A DNA stretch of 64,000 nucleotides, taken from NCBI GenBank assembly GCA_000023405.1, contig CP001643.1:2914001-2978000 (forward strand), read 5' to 3'. Shown one piece after another: positions 50,682-62,060 of the stretch (positions within the stretch are counted from its first letter, which is position 1; the number at the start of each line of letters is the position of its first letter). The notes under the pieces were generated by a model. The model was given only the letters and a program-made list of their open reading frames with translations. It was not told the origin of the DNA and did not search any database. The DNA comes from Brachybacterium faecium DSM 4810 (lineage in GTDB: Bacteria; Actinomycetota; Actinomycetes; Actinomycetales; Dermabacteraceae). The translations under genes were made by a program, and so were the position numbers.

Positions 50682-51437
50682 TCAGCGTCCGGCGCCGGAG
50701 CCGTCCTCGGCGGCGGGGCTGCCGCCCTGCGCGGGCGCGCCCGCGCCGTCGGCGGTCCCGTCCGCGGCGTCGTCGGCGGTGTCCTCGGAGTCGTCGTCGG
50801 CCGGATCCTCGAGGCCGCTCACCCCCGCCTCGCGGTACAGCGCGATGAACTCGCGCGCCGTGTCGGGGCCGATCATCAGCCGCAGCACGGGCGAGACCTC
50901 GTAGTCGTCGCCCTGCTCGTCCAGCAGCCCGGCGCGCTGCACCTTGGCGATGGAGGCGCGCACCTCCTTGGCGAAGCCGGCCTCGTCGGTCGAGGTGGTG
51001 CGGCGGTAGGCGGCCAGCGCCTGCTGCAGCTCCGCCTCGGAGACCACGGTGCGCTGCCCGCGGGAGGACTGGGTGAGCAGCATCTGCCGCAGGACCAGCA
51101 TCAGCACCGAGTCCAGGCGGTTCATGCCCGTCAGCCGGCGCAGCAGCTTGGGGGCGTCGGGATCCTCCTCGCTCTGGCGCACGAAGGCGACCTGGGCGTC
51201 GTCGTCGACGATGAGCTCGAGGAACAGATCGGCCAGGCGCGCCTCGATCGCGGTGCGGTCGCGCAGCAGCTGGGCGTAGCGGGCGCCGTCGCGGCGGCCG
51301 TCGAGGAACGGGCCCTGCAGGAGGTGCACGAACACCCGGCGGGACTCGTCCACGAGCGCCGCCCCGGGGACGGAGGCGGCCTCGTCCTGGGTGACGGCGG
51401 GGTCGTCGGCGGCGGTGCGGGATGCTGGGGTGCTCAC
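50682..51437 (-). CDS. jetB: DUF4194 protein, kleisin-associated subunit of a Wadjet/Mks complex (JetB)
   Basis: 251 residues from the GTG at 51437; a GTG two codons earlier (51443) is also possible. The DUF4194 region covers ~residues 25-200, with two winged-helix-like parts: FVHLLQGPFLDGRRDGARYAQL, LADLFLELIVDDDAQVAFVRQ, RLTGMNRLDSVLMLVLRQ, and SEAELQQALAAYRR with DYEVSPVLRLMIG. A ~45-residue acidic Asp/Ala/Gly tail ends it. DUF4194 is the JetB/MksE subunit that binds the JetA kleisin. It lies 1.6 kb from jetA and ~27 kb from jetC, all on the minus strand. A TAAGGT hexamer eight bases before the start suggests a leaderless mRNA. Confidence 0.87.
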   Translation of the reverse strand: MSTPASRTAADDPAVTQDEAASVPGAALVDESRRVFVHLLQGPFLDGRRDGARYAQLLRDRTAIEARLADLFLELIVDDDAQVAFVRQSEEDPDAPKLLRRLTGMNRLDSVLMLVLRQMLLTQSSRGQRTVVSEAELQQALAAYRRTTSTDEAGFAKEVRASIAKVQRAGLLDEQGDDYEVSPVLRLMIGPDTAREFIALYREAGVSGLEDPADDDSEDTADDAADGTADGAGAPAQGGSPAAEDGSGAGR

Positions 51438-51602
51438 GGGCACCTACCTTACCGGCGGGCGCGAGGGCGAACGGGGCCCGGCGCGGGCAGGCGGATCCCG
51501 CGGGCTCCTTCCCCGCGCGCCGCCTATCTGGTGGAATCAGCCGTACCCGCAGGAAGACCTCCGTGCGCCCTGTGCGGAGGAGTCGACCGCAAGGAGCCGA
51601 CC

Positions 51603-52559
51603 ATGGAACTGTCCACACCCGTCATCATCGGGATCGTCCTGTTGGCGCTCGTCGTCCTCGTCGTCCTCATCGTCGTGGGCGTGAACGCCTCGAAGCGCGC
51701 GAGAGCGCGGCAGGAGGAGGCCGACCGCCAGCGCGCCGCACAGCTCCGCGAGGAGGCCCAGAAGCAGGACCAGGTGGTCCAGGAGCGCGACCTGCAGGCC
51801 CGGGAGACCGAGCTGCACGCCGACCGCGCCCGCCTGGACGCCGAGCGGAAGGCGAAGGAGGCCGAGCAGGAGCAGGTCGCGGCCGAGCGCCGCCGCGCGC
51901 AGGCCGAGACCCAGCGCGAAGCCGTCGACCAGGACCGCGGCCAGGTGCAGGCCCGGCTCGACGAGGCCGACCGGCTGGACCCCGACTCCGCCGACGACCG
52001 TCTCGACCAGGCCGCCCCCGGGCGCCGGGCCGAGACGGACCGTCGCCATGACGCGCCGGCCGCCGCGCCCCTCGACGAGGCCGCCGACTGGCGCCCCGTC
52101 GAGACGGCCGACGAGCCGTACGACGCGCCCGACCGCGGCGAGCACGACCTCCCCGGGCCCGCCGGCCACGGCGAGCGCGGCGAGCAGGGCGTGCACCGGG
52201 AGCAGAGCGTGCACGGCGAGCCGGGCGAGCCGGGCGAGCCGGGCGAGCCGCACCCGGAGGACGCCGGCGCGCAGCGCGCCGGGCACGGCCGCCGCGCCGC
52301 CCGCCCGGTCGAGGACGCCCCGTTCACCGAGGCTGATCGCGATCCGCTCACCGACGCCGACCGCGACCCGCTGCTCGGCGACCGCGACCCCCTGCCCGGC
52401 GAGCACGAGCCGTCCGCCGGCGAGGACCGACCGCTGCCCGGTGAGGACCGTCCGCTGCCCGGCGAGCGGGATCCCTTCGCCCCCGAGCAGCGCGACCCGC
52501 GGGACGGGCGTGAGGACGGCCCGTTCGACGCCCCGCAGGAGGGCACGCCCCGCCCCTGA
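51603..52559 (+). CDS. membrane-anchored coiled-coil protein with repetitive acidic tail
   Basis: 318 residues, not recognised. One N-terminal membrane helix (PVIIGIVLLALVVLVVLIVVG) is followed by a ~105-residue charged coiled coil rich in Glu, Arg, Gln and Ala (QAEQEQVAAERRRAQAETQ-like heptads). The rest is low-complexity and acidic, with tandem GEP, DRDPL and PLPGEDR-type repeats, probably disordered. The start ATG is at 51603. It stands on the opposite strand between jetB and jetA, so it interrupts what would be a jetAB operon. A structural or scaffold role at the membrane is a guess. Confidence 0.72.
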   Translation: MELSTPVIIGIVLLALVVLVVLIVVGVNASKRARARQEEADRQRAAQLREEAQKQDQVVQERDLQARETELHADRARLDAERKAKEAEQEQVAAERRRAQAETQREAVDQDRGQVQARLDEADRLDPDSADDRLDQAAPGRRAETDRRHDAPAAAPLDEAADWRPVETADEPYDAPDRGEHDLPGPAGHGERGEQGVHREQSVHGEPGEPGEPGEPHPEDAGAQRAGHGRRAARPVEDAPFTEADRDPLTDADRDPLLGDRDPLPGEHEPSAGEDRPLPGEDRPLPGERDPFAPEQRDPRDGREDGPFDAPQEGTPRP

Positions 52560-52580
52560 GAACCCCGACGACCGTGAAGA

Positions 52581-52632
52581 GGGGCCGGCGCTCATGCCGC
52601 GTGCCAGACTGGCGCGCATGAGCGCCGGCCCC
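52581..52632. repeat. 16-bp perfect inverted repeat over the start of the MGMT-like gene
   Basis: GGGGCCGGCGCTCATG (52581-52596) and its exact complement (52617-52632) are separated by 20 bases. Both arms contain an ATG in the frame of the downstream gene (52594 and 52618). It could be the terminator of the coiled-coil gene or a structure that masks the start codon. Confidence 0.8.
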
Positions 52633-52980
52633 TCCCGCACCCGCATGGATGACGTCACCGTCGAGCGGGTGCTGCGCGTGGTCGAGGCGATCCCGCCCGG
52701 GCAGGTCGCCGCCTACGGCGAGATCGGCGCGATCGTCGGCGTCGGCCCGCGCCTGGTGGGCCGCATCCTGCGCACCTGGGGCGCGGGGGTGCCGTGGTGG
52801 CGGGTCACCAACGCCTCCGGCGACCATCCGCTGCTGGCCCGCGCGCTGCCCCACTGGGAGGCGGAGGGCATCGCGGTCAAGCCCGACGGCCGCGGCTGCC
52901 GGATCCGCGAGTTCGGCGCGGACCTCGCACAGCTGCAGGACCGCGCCCGCCCCGCCCTCGCCGAGCTCGAGGACGCCTGA
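52618..52980 (+). CDS. alkyltransferase-like (ATL/MGMT family) protein
   Basis: 120 residues from the ATG at 52618; other in-frame starts are 52594 and 52645. The fold is the C-terminal DNA-binding domain of O6-alkylguanine-DNA alkyltransferase (VLRVVEAIPPGQVAAYGEIGAI, VGPRLVGRILRTWG). The catalytic Cys motif PCHR is replaced by VPWWRV, so it cannot accept alkyl groups. Such ATL proteins bind alkylated guanine and hand it to nucleotide excision repair. A 16-base inverted repeat covers the start region. Confidence 0.85.
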   Translation: MSAGPSRTRMDDVTVERVLRVVEAIPPGQVAAYGEIGAIVGVGPRLVGRILRTWGAGVPWWRVTNASGDHPLLARALPHWEAEGIAVKPDGRGCRIREFGADLAQLQDRARPALAELEDA

Positions 52981-53034
52981 GGGACGGAGGGGCGGCTCCG
53001 CGCATACGGCAGCCCGCAGCACGCCGCGGAGGGG

Positions 53035-54582
53035 TCACTCGGCGGGGATGTCCTCGAGGAAGTAGAACGAGGGGACCTTCGCGGCGTAGTCGTGCCCGTC
53101 CAGCTCCCGCCAGGAGACGATCTCCGTGGAGCCCTCGCGCTCCTGCGCATGGCTGGTGGCCAGGAACATCAGCCCGATCACGCTCGCGAGCCCCTGCTCG
53201 GCCGGCTTCTCGCGCAGCACGTCGCCGATCGAGGCCTGGCCGCTGCGGCCCCGCACCTCGTTGACGCTCGCGGTGAGGCCCACGGTGTCGATGTCGTTGG
53301 TGCGCACCAGATCGGCCAGCACCTCGACGCTGAGGGAGGTGGCGTCGTGCACCTCGGCCTCGGCGGGGGCGCCGGGATCGGTGGGGTCCTTCAGCCGATG
53401 CTGGGACACCGAGCTCATCAGCACCCGCGAGAGGTCCAGCTCGAGCGGGAAGGGCGCGCGCGTGGGGACCTCGTCCTTCTGCGCGAGCGCGAGGCCCTGC
53501 GCCTCCTGCAGCGTCTCGAGCAGCACCCGGTGCTGGCGGAAGTCCTGGGAGCGCACGAAGCGGGCCAGCGAGCGGTACAGCTCGGTCTTGACGTCGAGCA
53601 CCTCCTGCGCCGGCTCGTAGAGGTCGCTGAAGACGTTGGCCAGCTTCTCGCGCTCGTCCCGGCCGAGGGTGCGGGCGAAGTCCCGCTCCAGCAGCCGGTC
53701 CACGAGCTCCTGCGCGGTGCGGGTCTGGACGGGGTCGTTGAGCATCCGGAAGAACGCGGTGAAGGTGCGGCCCACGCTGGACTGGCCCAGCAGGTCATCG
53801 CCGGCCAGCAGCTGCTCGAGGATCTCGCCGCGGGAGCCCTCCGGGGAGAGGATCTGCTCGCGCAGGTGCAGGTCCACGGCGCGCAGGTCCTCGCGGTACT
53901 GGAGGAAGTCGCCGGAGAGCTCGGCGGCGATCTGGAGGATGTCGCGGAGCCGGTCGGTGGAGGCCTCGGGGCTGGGCAGCATCAGCTCGCCCTCGGCGAG
54001 GTCCCGGATCTCGGCCTCGATCCGCTCGCGCCGGCGCTGCAGGTCCGACAGGCGCACGTCCCGGTCGGTCTCGGTCTCCTGGGCGAGGCGCTCGAACTGC
54101 TGGACCACGAGGGTCAGGCGCGACTCGGTGGTGGTGGGGCGGTGCTCCTCGAGGGAGGCGATGAACTGGATCGCGTCGATCGTCGCCGGGGACGGCTCGA
54201 AGGTGGTCTCGGTGCGCTGCGGGTCGTCACGGCGGGTGAGGTAGCCCTCGCGCACCCAGCCGTCCACGTACTCGGCGGCGCTGCGGCCGGGGCGGGGCTC
54301 CCCCTCGGTCTCCTCCGCCGCATCGGGCTCCTCGGGCTCCTCGGCGCCGTCGTCGTGCAGCAGGGGCAGGTGCGCACCGACCCGGGCGATGAGCTCGCTG
54401 CGGGGCAGCCGACGGTCGCCGGCCGGGAACGTCGCCTGCAGGATGGCGAGCACGGCGGGCGCCTTGGTCGCGGCGAGCAGCCGCCAGGTGCTGGCCCGGC
54501 GCAGCTGCTCGTAGGCCTCCTTGCGCGCGGACACGGCGTCGCTGCGGCGGTCCGTCCACCGGTTCGGCTCGGTCGTGGTCAC
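53035..54582 (-). CDS. jetA: DUF3375 protein, kleisin subunit of a Wadjet/Mks complex (JetA)
   Basis: 515 residues from the GTG at 54582. The DUF3375 pattern is clear: N-terminal helices (AYEQLRRASTWRLLAATKAPAVLAILQ), a winged-helix part with EYVDGWVREGYLTRR, and ATIDAIQFIASLEEHRPTT. A long coiled-coil middle follows (RLTLVVQQFERLAQETETDRD, ERIEAEIRDL), with ILEQLLAGDDLL, FRMLNDPVQ and a C-terminal helical region. JetA/MksF proteins are kleisin-like bridges between the two heads of JetC/MksB. The gene has no convincing ribosome-binding site, but TAGACT (54596-54591) lies eight bases before the GTG, which fits a leaderless mRNA. Confidence 0.88.
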   Translation of the reverse strand: MTTTEPNRWTDRRSDAVSARKEAYEQLRRASTWRLLAATKAPAVLAILQATFPAGDRRLPRSELIARVGAHLPLLHDDGAEEPEEPDAAEETEGEPRPGRSAAEYVDGWVREGYLTRRDDPQRTETTFEPSPATIDAIQFIASLEEHRPTTTESRLTLVVQQFERLAQETETDRDVRLSDLQRRRERIEAEIRDLAEGELMLPSPEASTDRLRDILQIAAELSGDFLQYREDLRAVDLHLREQILSPEGSRGEILEQLLAGDDLLGQSSVGRTFTAFFRMLNDPVQTRTAQELVDRLLERDFARTLGRDEREKLANVFSDLYEPAQEVLDVKTELYRSLARFVRSQDFRQHRVLLETLQEAQGLALAQKDEVPTRAPFPLELDLSRVLMSSVSQHRLKDPTDPGAPAEAEVHDATSLSVEVLADLVRTNDIDTVGLTASVNEVRGRSGQASIGDVLREKPAEQGLASVIGLMFLATSHAQEREGSTEIVSWRELDGHDYAAKVPSFYFLEDIPAE

Positions 54583-54660
54583 GAGGGGAGAGTCTAGCGT
54601 CCACCGTCTCCGACAGCTGGGCGAGGGCCGGTCACCTACCGGTGGTGATGGATCCTCCCC

Positions 54661-54822
54661 GTGGCCGTCGCGGTCTGCAACGCGTCGATCTCGCTCGGCT
54701 CCGGCGAGACGATCGAGGGCTACGTGCTCGAGGCCAAGAGCGGTTTCGTGAAGATCCTCGACGAGGAGCGGGACGTGCGCATCGTCCTCTCCGGGGACAT
54801 CGCCTCGCGCGAGATCCTCTGA
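54661..54822 (+). CDS. small protein of 53 residues, unknown
   Basis: Reads from GTG (54661) VAVAVCNASISLGSGETIEG through YVLEAKSGFVKILDEE to DIASREIL and stop. Codons are strongly GC3-biased and the sequence alternates short beta strands, as in an SH3-like or LSm-like barrel, but I do not recognise it. There is no clear ribosome-binding site. It may be a real small gene or the remains of a larger one; it lies between divergent jetA and the sugar transporter operon. Confidence 0.4.
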   Translation: MAVAVCNASISLGSGETIEGYVLEAKSGFVKILDEERDVRIVLSGDIASREIL

Positions 54823-54978
54823 CCGTCGGCGGCGCGCACGCATCGTTGTCAAGCTGTGTCCGAATGATCCCACGATCCGGACTTCCCGTGCGGTAGGTTC
54901 ACGGTGCCAGAGGCGCCGCATCCCGACGACGGAGCGCGGACACCGCCTCGCCATCCGGTTCGTTCGAAGGAGAACACC

Positions 54979-56256
54979 ATGCGGCGCAGGAACTTCCTCC
55001 TCCTCTCCGGCAGCGGCCTGGCCGCAGCGGGACTGGCCGCCTGCGGCGGCGGTTCCGGCGGCGGTGACGGCGGCGGCTCGGAGGTCGAGGTCTTCACCTG
55101 GTGGGCCCAGGGCTCGGAGAAGGCCGGCCTGGACGCCCTGGTCGCCCAGTTCGAGAAGGACTACCCCGATCTCACCTTCGTCAACGGCTCGGTCGCCGGC
55201 GGCGCGGGCAGCGCGGCCAAGGACATGCTGCAGTCCCGCCTGCAGGCCGGTGATCCGCCGGATACGTTCCAGGCCCATGCCGGTCTCGAGCTGGCGGACT
55301 ACATCGACGCCGGCCAGCTGGAGGACGTCTCCTCCCTGTATGAGGAGTACGGCCTCACCGACGCGTTCCCCAGCGATCTCGTGGAGCTGCTGACGCTGGA
55401 CGAGATGATCTACTCCGTCCCCTCCAACATCCACCGCTCGAACGTGGTGTGGACGAACATCGAGCTGCTCGACGCCGCCGGGATCGACCCCACCGCCGTC
55501 CCCGCGGATGTCGACGCCTTCATCGCCGATGTCGAGAAGGCCGCCGCCTCCGGGGTCACCGGCCTGTCGGTCGGCACCACCTGGACCCAGGTCAACCTGC
55601 TCGAGGCGATCCTCATGGCGGATCTGGGCAGCTCGGCGTACAACGGCCTGTGGACGGGCGAGACGGACTGGTCCGGCGCCGAGGTCACCACGGCGCTCGA
55701 GCACTTCGGGGCGCTGATGGAGCTGACCAACACCGACCGCGACGGCCTGGACTGGACCGACGCCACCCAGATGCAGATCGACGGCACCGCCGCCTACAGC
55801 GTCATGGGCGACTGGGCGGTGGCCTCCTTCCAGCAGGCGGAGTGGACCGACGGGGAGGATTTCGGCTACTTCCCGCTCAGCGGCGGCGAGGCGATCTTCG
55901 GCTTCCTCGCCGACTCCTTCACCCTGCCGGTGGGGGCCCCGAACCCCGACGGCGCCAAGGCCTGGCTGGACACCATCAGCTCGCAGGACGGCCAGCTCGG
56001 GTTCTCGCTCGCGAAGGGCTCCATCCCGGCCCGCACCGATGTGGACACCGCGGAGTTCCCCGCCTACCAGCAGACGGCGATCGAGTCCTATGCGCAGGAC
56101 GCGATCTCCCCCTCCCTCGCGCACGGCGCGGCGACCCCGGTGGCCTGGCTCAACCAGATCTCGGATGCCACCAGCAAGTTCACCACGGGCGCGAGCGATG
56201 CGGCCGGGTACCAGGAGGAGCTCGCGGGGATCGCCGAGTCCAACGCCTCCGCCTGA
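54979..56256 (+). CDS. sugar ABC transporter substrate-binding lipoprotein (family 1)
   Basis: 425 residues with an AAGGAG six bases before the ATG. The signal peptide has a twin-arginine-like start (MRRRNFLLLSG) and a lipobox LAACGGG. The mature part is a MalE/ChvE-type binding protein with VEVFTWWAQGSEKAGLDALV, FEKDYPDLTFV, DTFQAHAGLELADYI, YSVPSNIHRSNVVWTN, TAAYSVMGDWA and GAPNPDGAKAWLDTI. It captures an unknown sugar or oligosaccharide. With the two permeases and lacZ it probably forms a beta-galactoside or related uptake and use unit. The transporter ATPase is missing and may be a shared MsmK-type protein elsewhere. Confidence 0.9.
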   Translation: MRRRNFLLLSGSGLAAAGLAACGGGSGGGDGGGSEVEVFTWWAQGSEKAGLDALVAQFEKDYPDLTFVNGSVAGGAGSAAKDMLQSRLQAGDPPDTFQAHAGLELADYIDAGQLEDVSSLYEEYGLTDAFPSDLVELLTLDEMIYSVPSNIHRSNVVWTNIELLDAAGIDPTAVPADVDAFIADVEKAAASGVTGLSVGTTWTQVNLLEAILMADLGSSAYNGLWTGETDWSGAEVTTALEHFGALMELTNTDRDGLDWTDATQMQIDGTAAYSVMGDWAVASFQQAEWTDGEDFGYFPLSGGEAIFGFLADSFTLPVGAPNPDGAKAWLDTISSQDGQLGFSLAKGSIPARTDVDTAEFPAYQQTAIESYAQDAISPSLAHGAATPVAWLNQISDATSKFTTGASDAAGYQEELAGIAESNASA

Positions 56257-56347
56257 CCCCGCAGCATCCACGGGAGCGCCCCGGGCCACCGCCCCGGAGG
56301 CGCTCCCGCCCCCGAGTCCCGGCCGCGACCGGGAGCAAGGAGCACCC

Positions 56348-57250
56348 GTGAAGGGATTCCTCGACCGCTACGGCGCGCCGCTGCTCATGATCCTGCCGTC
56401 GATCCTCCTCATCGGCGTCTTCGTCTACGGCCTGCTGGGCGTGAACTTCTGGACGTCGATGACCGATAACCACACCGCGGGCCAGGCCTCCGGCCGGCAG
56501 CCGACCGCGTTCGTGGGCCTGACCAACTACATCGAGCTGCTGCTCACCGAGGATTTCCGGCACTCGCTGGTGAATCTGGTGCTGTTCACCGCCACCTTCC
56601 TAGTGGGCGCGATGGCGATGGGTTTCGTCTGGGCGTGGCTGCTGGAGCGGCCGCTGAGGGGCGGGCGGCTGTTCCAGACGATCTATCTGTTCCCGATGGC
56701 GGTCAGCTTCGTCGCCTCCGGCGTGGTGTGGCGGTGGCTGCTGAACTCCAACCAGGGCGAGAGCGCGAGCGGGCTGAACCGGCTGTTCCAGATGGTCGGT
56801 CTGGGCTTCCTGCAGAACCCGTGGTGGAACAACATCACCTTCGGGATCATGGCGATCGCCCTGCCGGCCGTCTGGCAGCTCTCCGGCTACGTGATGGCGC
56901 TGTTCCTGGCCGGGTTCCGCGGGGTGCCCGACGAGCTGCGCGAGGCGGCCCGGATGGATGGCGCCTCCGAGTGGCAGGTCTACCGCCTGGTGATCTTCCC
57001 GCAGCTCACCCCGGTGCTGATGAGCGCGGTGGTGATCATCGCGCACATGTCGCTGAAGTCCTTCGACCTCATCATGTCGATCTCCTCCGCCTCCGCCTAT
57101 CAGACGAAGGTGCCCGCGGTGGACATGTTCCTGTTCAAATCCGGTTTCGACTACGCGAACTCGGCGGCGGTCGGCGCGTTCCTGCTGATCATCATCGCGT
57201 TCCTGATCGTCCCGTATCTCGTCCAGCAGCATCGGAGCCGCACCCGATGA
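56348..57250 (+). CDS. sugar ABC transporter permease (MalF-like)
   Basis: 300 residues starting at GTG 56348 with AAGGAG upstream. Six membrane helices (LLMILPSILLIGVFVYGLLG, LVLFTATFLVGAMAMGFVWAW, IYLFPMAVSFVASGVVW, MAIALPAVWQLSGYVMALFLAG, LMSAVVIIAHMSL, FLLIIIAFLIVPYL) and the EAA coupling loop DELREAARMDGASEWQVY identify it. It follows the binding protein by 91 bases and overlaps the next permease (ATGA). Confidence 0.92.
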   Translation: MKGFLDRYGAPLLMILPSILLIGVFVYGLLGVNFWTSMTDNHTAGQASGRQPTAFVGLTNYIELLLTEDFRHSLVNLVLFTATFLVGAMAMGFVWAWLLERPLRGGRLFQTIYLFPMAVSFVASGVVWRWLLNSNQGESASGLNRLFQMVGLGFLQNPWWNNITFGIMAIALPAVWQLSGYVMALFLAGFRGVPDELREAARMDGASEWQVYRLVIFPQLTPVLMSAVVIIAHMSLKSFDLIMSISSASAYQTKVPAVDMFLFKSGFDYANSAAVGAFLLIIIAFLIVPYLVQQHRSRTR

Positions 57251-58143
57251 GCACCTCCTCCCTCTCCCTGCCGGCCTCGCCCGAGGCCCCCTCCCCCGCG
57301 CCCGGCTCCCGCTCAGAGCGCAGCGGGCGCGGCTGGCTCCACCTGCTGCGGCTGATCGTCATCCTGCTGGGCGTGGTGGTCGTGCTGATCCCCGTGTACG
57401 TCCTGGTGATCACGAGCCTCAAGGGGCCGGGGGACGCCAGCGCGGCGCGGGCCTGGGCGCTCCCCCAGGAGTGGACCTTCTCGAACTGGTCCGCCGCCTG
57501 GACCGCGCTGGGCCCCTCGATCGGGCGCAGCGTGCAGATGGTGGTCCCCTCGACGATCGTCTCCGCGGTGCTGGGCTGCATGAACGGCTTCGTGCTCTCG
57601 CGCTGGCGGTTCCCGGGCGCGGATCTCGTGTTCACGCTGATCCTCTTCGGCATGTTCCTGCCCTACCAGGCCGTGATGATCCCGCTGATGCAGATGCTGC
57701 TGGGGGCCGGGGTGCCCAACGGCATCCCCTCGCTGATCCTGCTGCACGTGGTGTTCGGCATCCCCATCACCACGCTGATCTTCCGCAACTACTTCGAGTC
57801 GGTGCCGCATGAGCTCGTCGAATCCGCGAAGGTGGACGGCGCCGGGATGCTGCGCACCTTCTGGCACATCGCCCTGCCGCTGGCGATCCCGGGATTCGTG
57901 GTCGTGCTGATCTGGCAGTTCACCAACGCGTGGAACGACTTCCTGTTCGCGGTGTTCTTCTCCTCACCGGCCAACGGCCCGGTCACCCTGGCGCTGAACA
58001 ACCTGGCCAACGGCGCGCTGCTGGCGAACTACGGCGTCTCGATGGCGGGCGCGCTGCTCGCCTCGCTGCCCACCCTGCTGGTCTACATCCTGCTCAGCAA
58101 GTACTTCCTCTCGGGGCTGATGCAGGGCTCGGTCAAGGGGTGA
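57247..58143 (+). CDS. sugar ABC transporter permease (MalG-like)
   Basis: 298 residues. A ~35-residue Ser/Pro-rich N-terminus precedes six helices, starting with LLRLIVILLGVVVVLIPVYVLV. The EAA loop reads PHELVESAKVDGAGMLRTFWHIALP. The start overlaps the stop of the MalF-like permease. The two form the membrane channel for the sugar bound by the 54979 lipoprotein. The transcript probably ends before or continues into lacZ, which has its own promoter just behind this gene. Confidence 0.92.
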   Translation: MSTSSLSLPASPEAPSPAPGSRSERSGRGWLHLLRLIVILLGVVVVLIPVYVLVITSLKGPGDASAARAWALPQEWTFSNWSAAWTALGPSIGRSVQMVVPSTIVSAVLGCMNGFVLSRWRFPGADLVFTLILFGMFLPYQAVMIPLMQMLLGAGVPNGIPSLILLHVVFGIPITTLIFRNYFESVPHELVESAKVDGAGMLRTFWHIALPLAIPGFVVVLIWQFTNAWNDFLFAVFFSSPANGPVTLALNNLANGALLANYGVSMAGALLASLPTLLVYILLSKYFLSGLMQGSVKG

Positions 58144-58153
58144 GCCGCGCGGG

Positions 58154-61210
<3,057 letters not shown>

Positions 61211-61334
61211 GCACGGCGGCGAGGTGGCGGTCACGGCGATCGCAACCTCGCCGTCACCCTGGTCGCGGCGGCGCCCGCTACCCTGGACCCGGCGTCGCCG
61301 TGACGTCACGTCGACGCAGTGCAGAGGGAGCAGC

Positions 61335-61988
61335 ATGACTCAGGGGTACGGACCGGAGCACGGACAGCAGCCGCAGTGGGGCCAGGCCTCCCCCGCCCCG
61401 GCGGTGCCGGGCGGGTACCCGGGGGCGGCCGGCTCTGCCGGATCCGGCGCCGGCCCGCAGTTCGGCCCGGGCGACGGGGTCAACTGGAGGCGGGTGAAGC
61501 TCATCGGTCTCCTCCTGCTGGGCGGCACGGTCCTGGTGCTGCTGCTCCGGCTCGGCATCAACCTGGCCACGTTCATCGCGGCGGAGGACTTGGCCGCCTC
61601 CGCGACCGGGGATGACGTCGGCACCGTCGGGATGGGATCGGGCCTGGTGTCCATCGTGCTGTACATCCTGAACTTCGTGGTGGGGCTCGCCCTGTTCGTG
61701 CTCGGGATCGTCGCTGCGGTGATGGGTCGCGGCCGGGCGAGGGTGGGCGGGATCGTGGTCGCCGCCGCGATCCCCGTCTCCGTCGCCCTCTACTGGATCG
61801 TCACGATCGTCATGGCGGTCATCCTGGTCTCCACCGGTGCCGCCGACGGCGAGACCGGCGCGATCACGAGCACCGGTTATCGCATCACGTCCGGGGTGAA
61901 TGCGCTGCACGCCCTGGTCATCGTCGCGCTCCTCGGGCTCGGCGCGTTCTTCGTCCACAGCACCGCCTCGAAGAAGCTCTCCGCCTGA
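61335..61988 (+). CDS. hypothetical membrane protein with Pro/Gly-rich N-terminus
   Basis: 217 residues starting at ATG 61335 with AGGGAG four bases upstream. The first ~50 residues are rich in Gly, Pro, Gln and Ala (QQPQWGQASPAPAVPGGYPG) as in many actinobacterial membrane proteins. Four membrane helices follow (LIGLLLLGGTVLVLLLRLG, YILNFVVGLALFVLGIVAAVM, IPVSVALYWIVTIVMAVIL, LVIVALLGLGAFFV). No known family is evident. It ends in front of a bidirectional terminator. Confidence 0.7.
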   Translation: MTQGYGPEHGQQPQWGQASPAPAVPGGYPGAAGSAGSGAGPQFGPGDGVNWRRVKLIGLLLLGGTVLVLLLRLGINLATFIAAEDLAASATGDDVGTVGMGSGLVSIVLYILNFVVGLALFVLGIVAAVMGRGRARVGGIVVAAAIPVSVALYWIVTIVMAVILVSTGAADGETGAITSTGYRITSGVNALHALVIVALLGLGAFFVHSTASKKLSA

Positions 61989-62007
61989 GCCTCACGACGC
62001 CTCGGCG

Positions 62008-62039
62008 ACGCCCCGGACCTCTGCGGAGGTCCGGGGCGT
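62008..62039. terminator. bidirectional terminator between convergent genes
   Basis: A 13-base stem ACGCCCCGGACCT (62008-62020) pairs with its complement at 62027-62039 with a six-base loop, 20 bases after the plus-strand gene and 22 bases before the stop of the minus-strand gene. TTCTGTAT follows on the plus side. Confidence 0.7.
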
Positions 62040-62060
62040 TCTGTATCCGGCGGGGGCGGC

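Noticed and set aside
52200..52260. GEP-type tandem repeats as a CRISPR or minisatellite array
   Set aside because: They are short in-frame codon repeats inside the coiled-coil protein gene, with no spacers.
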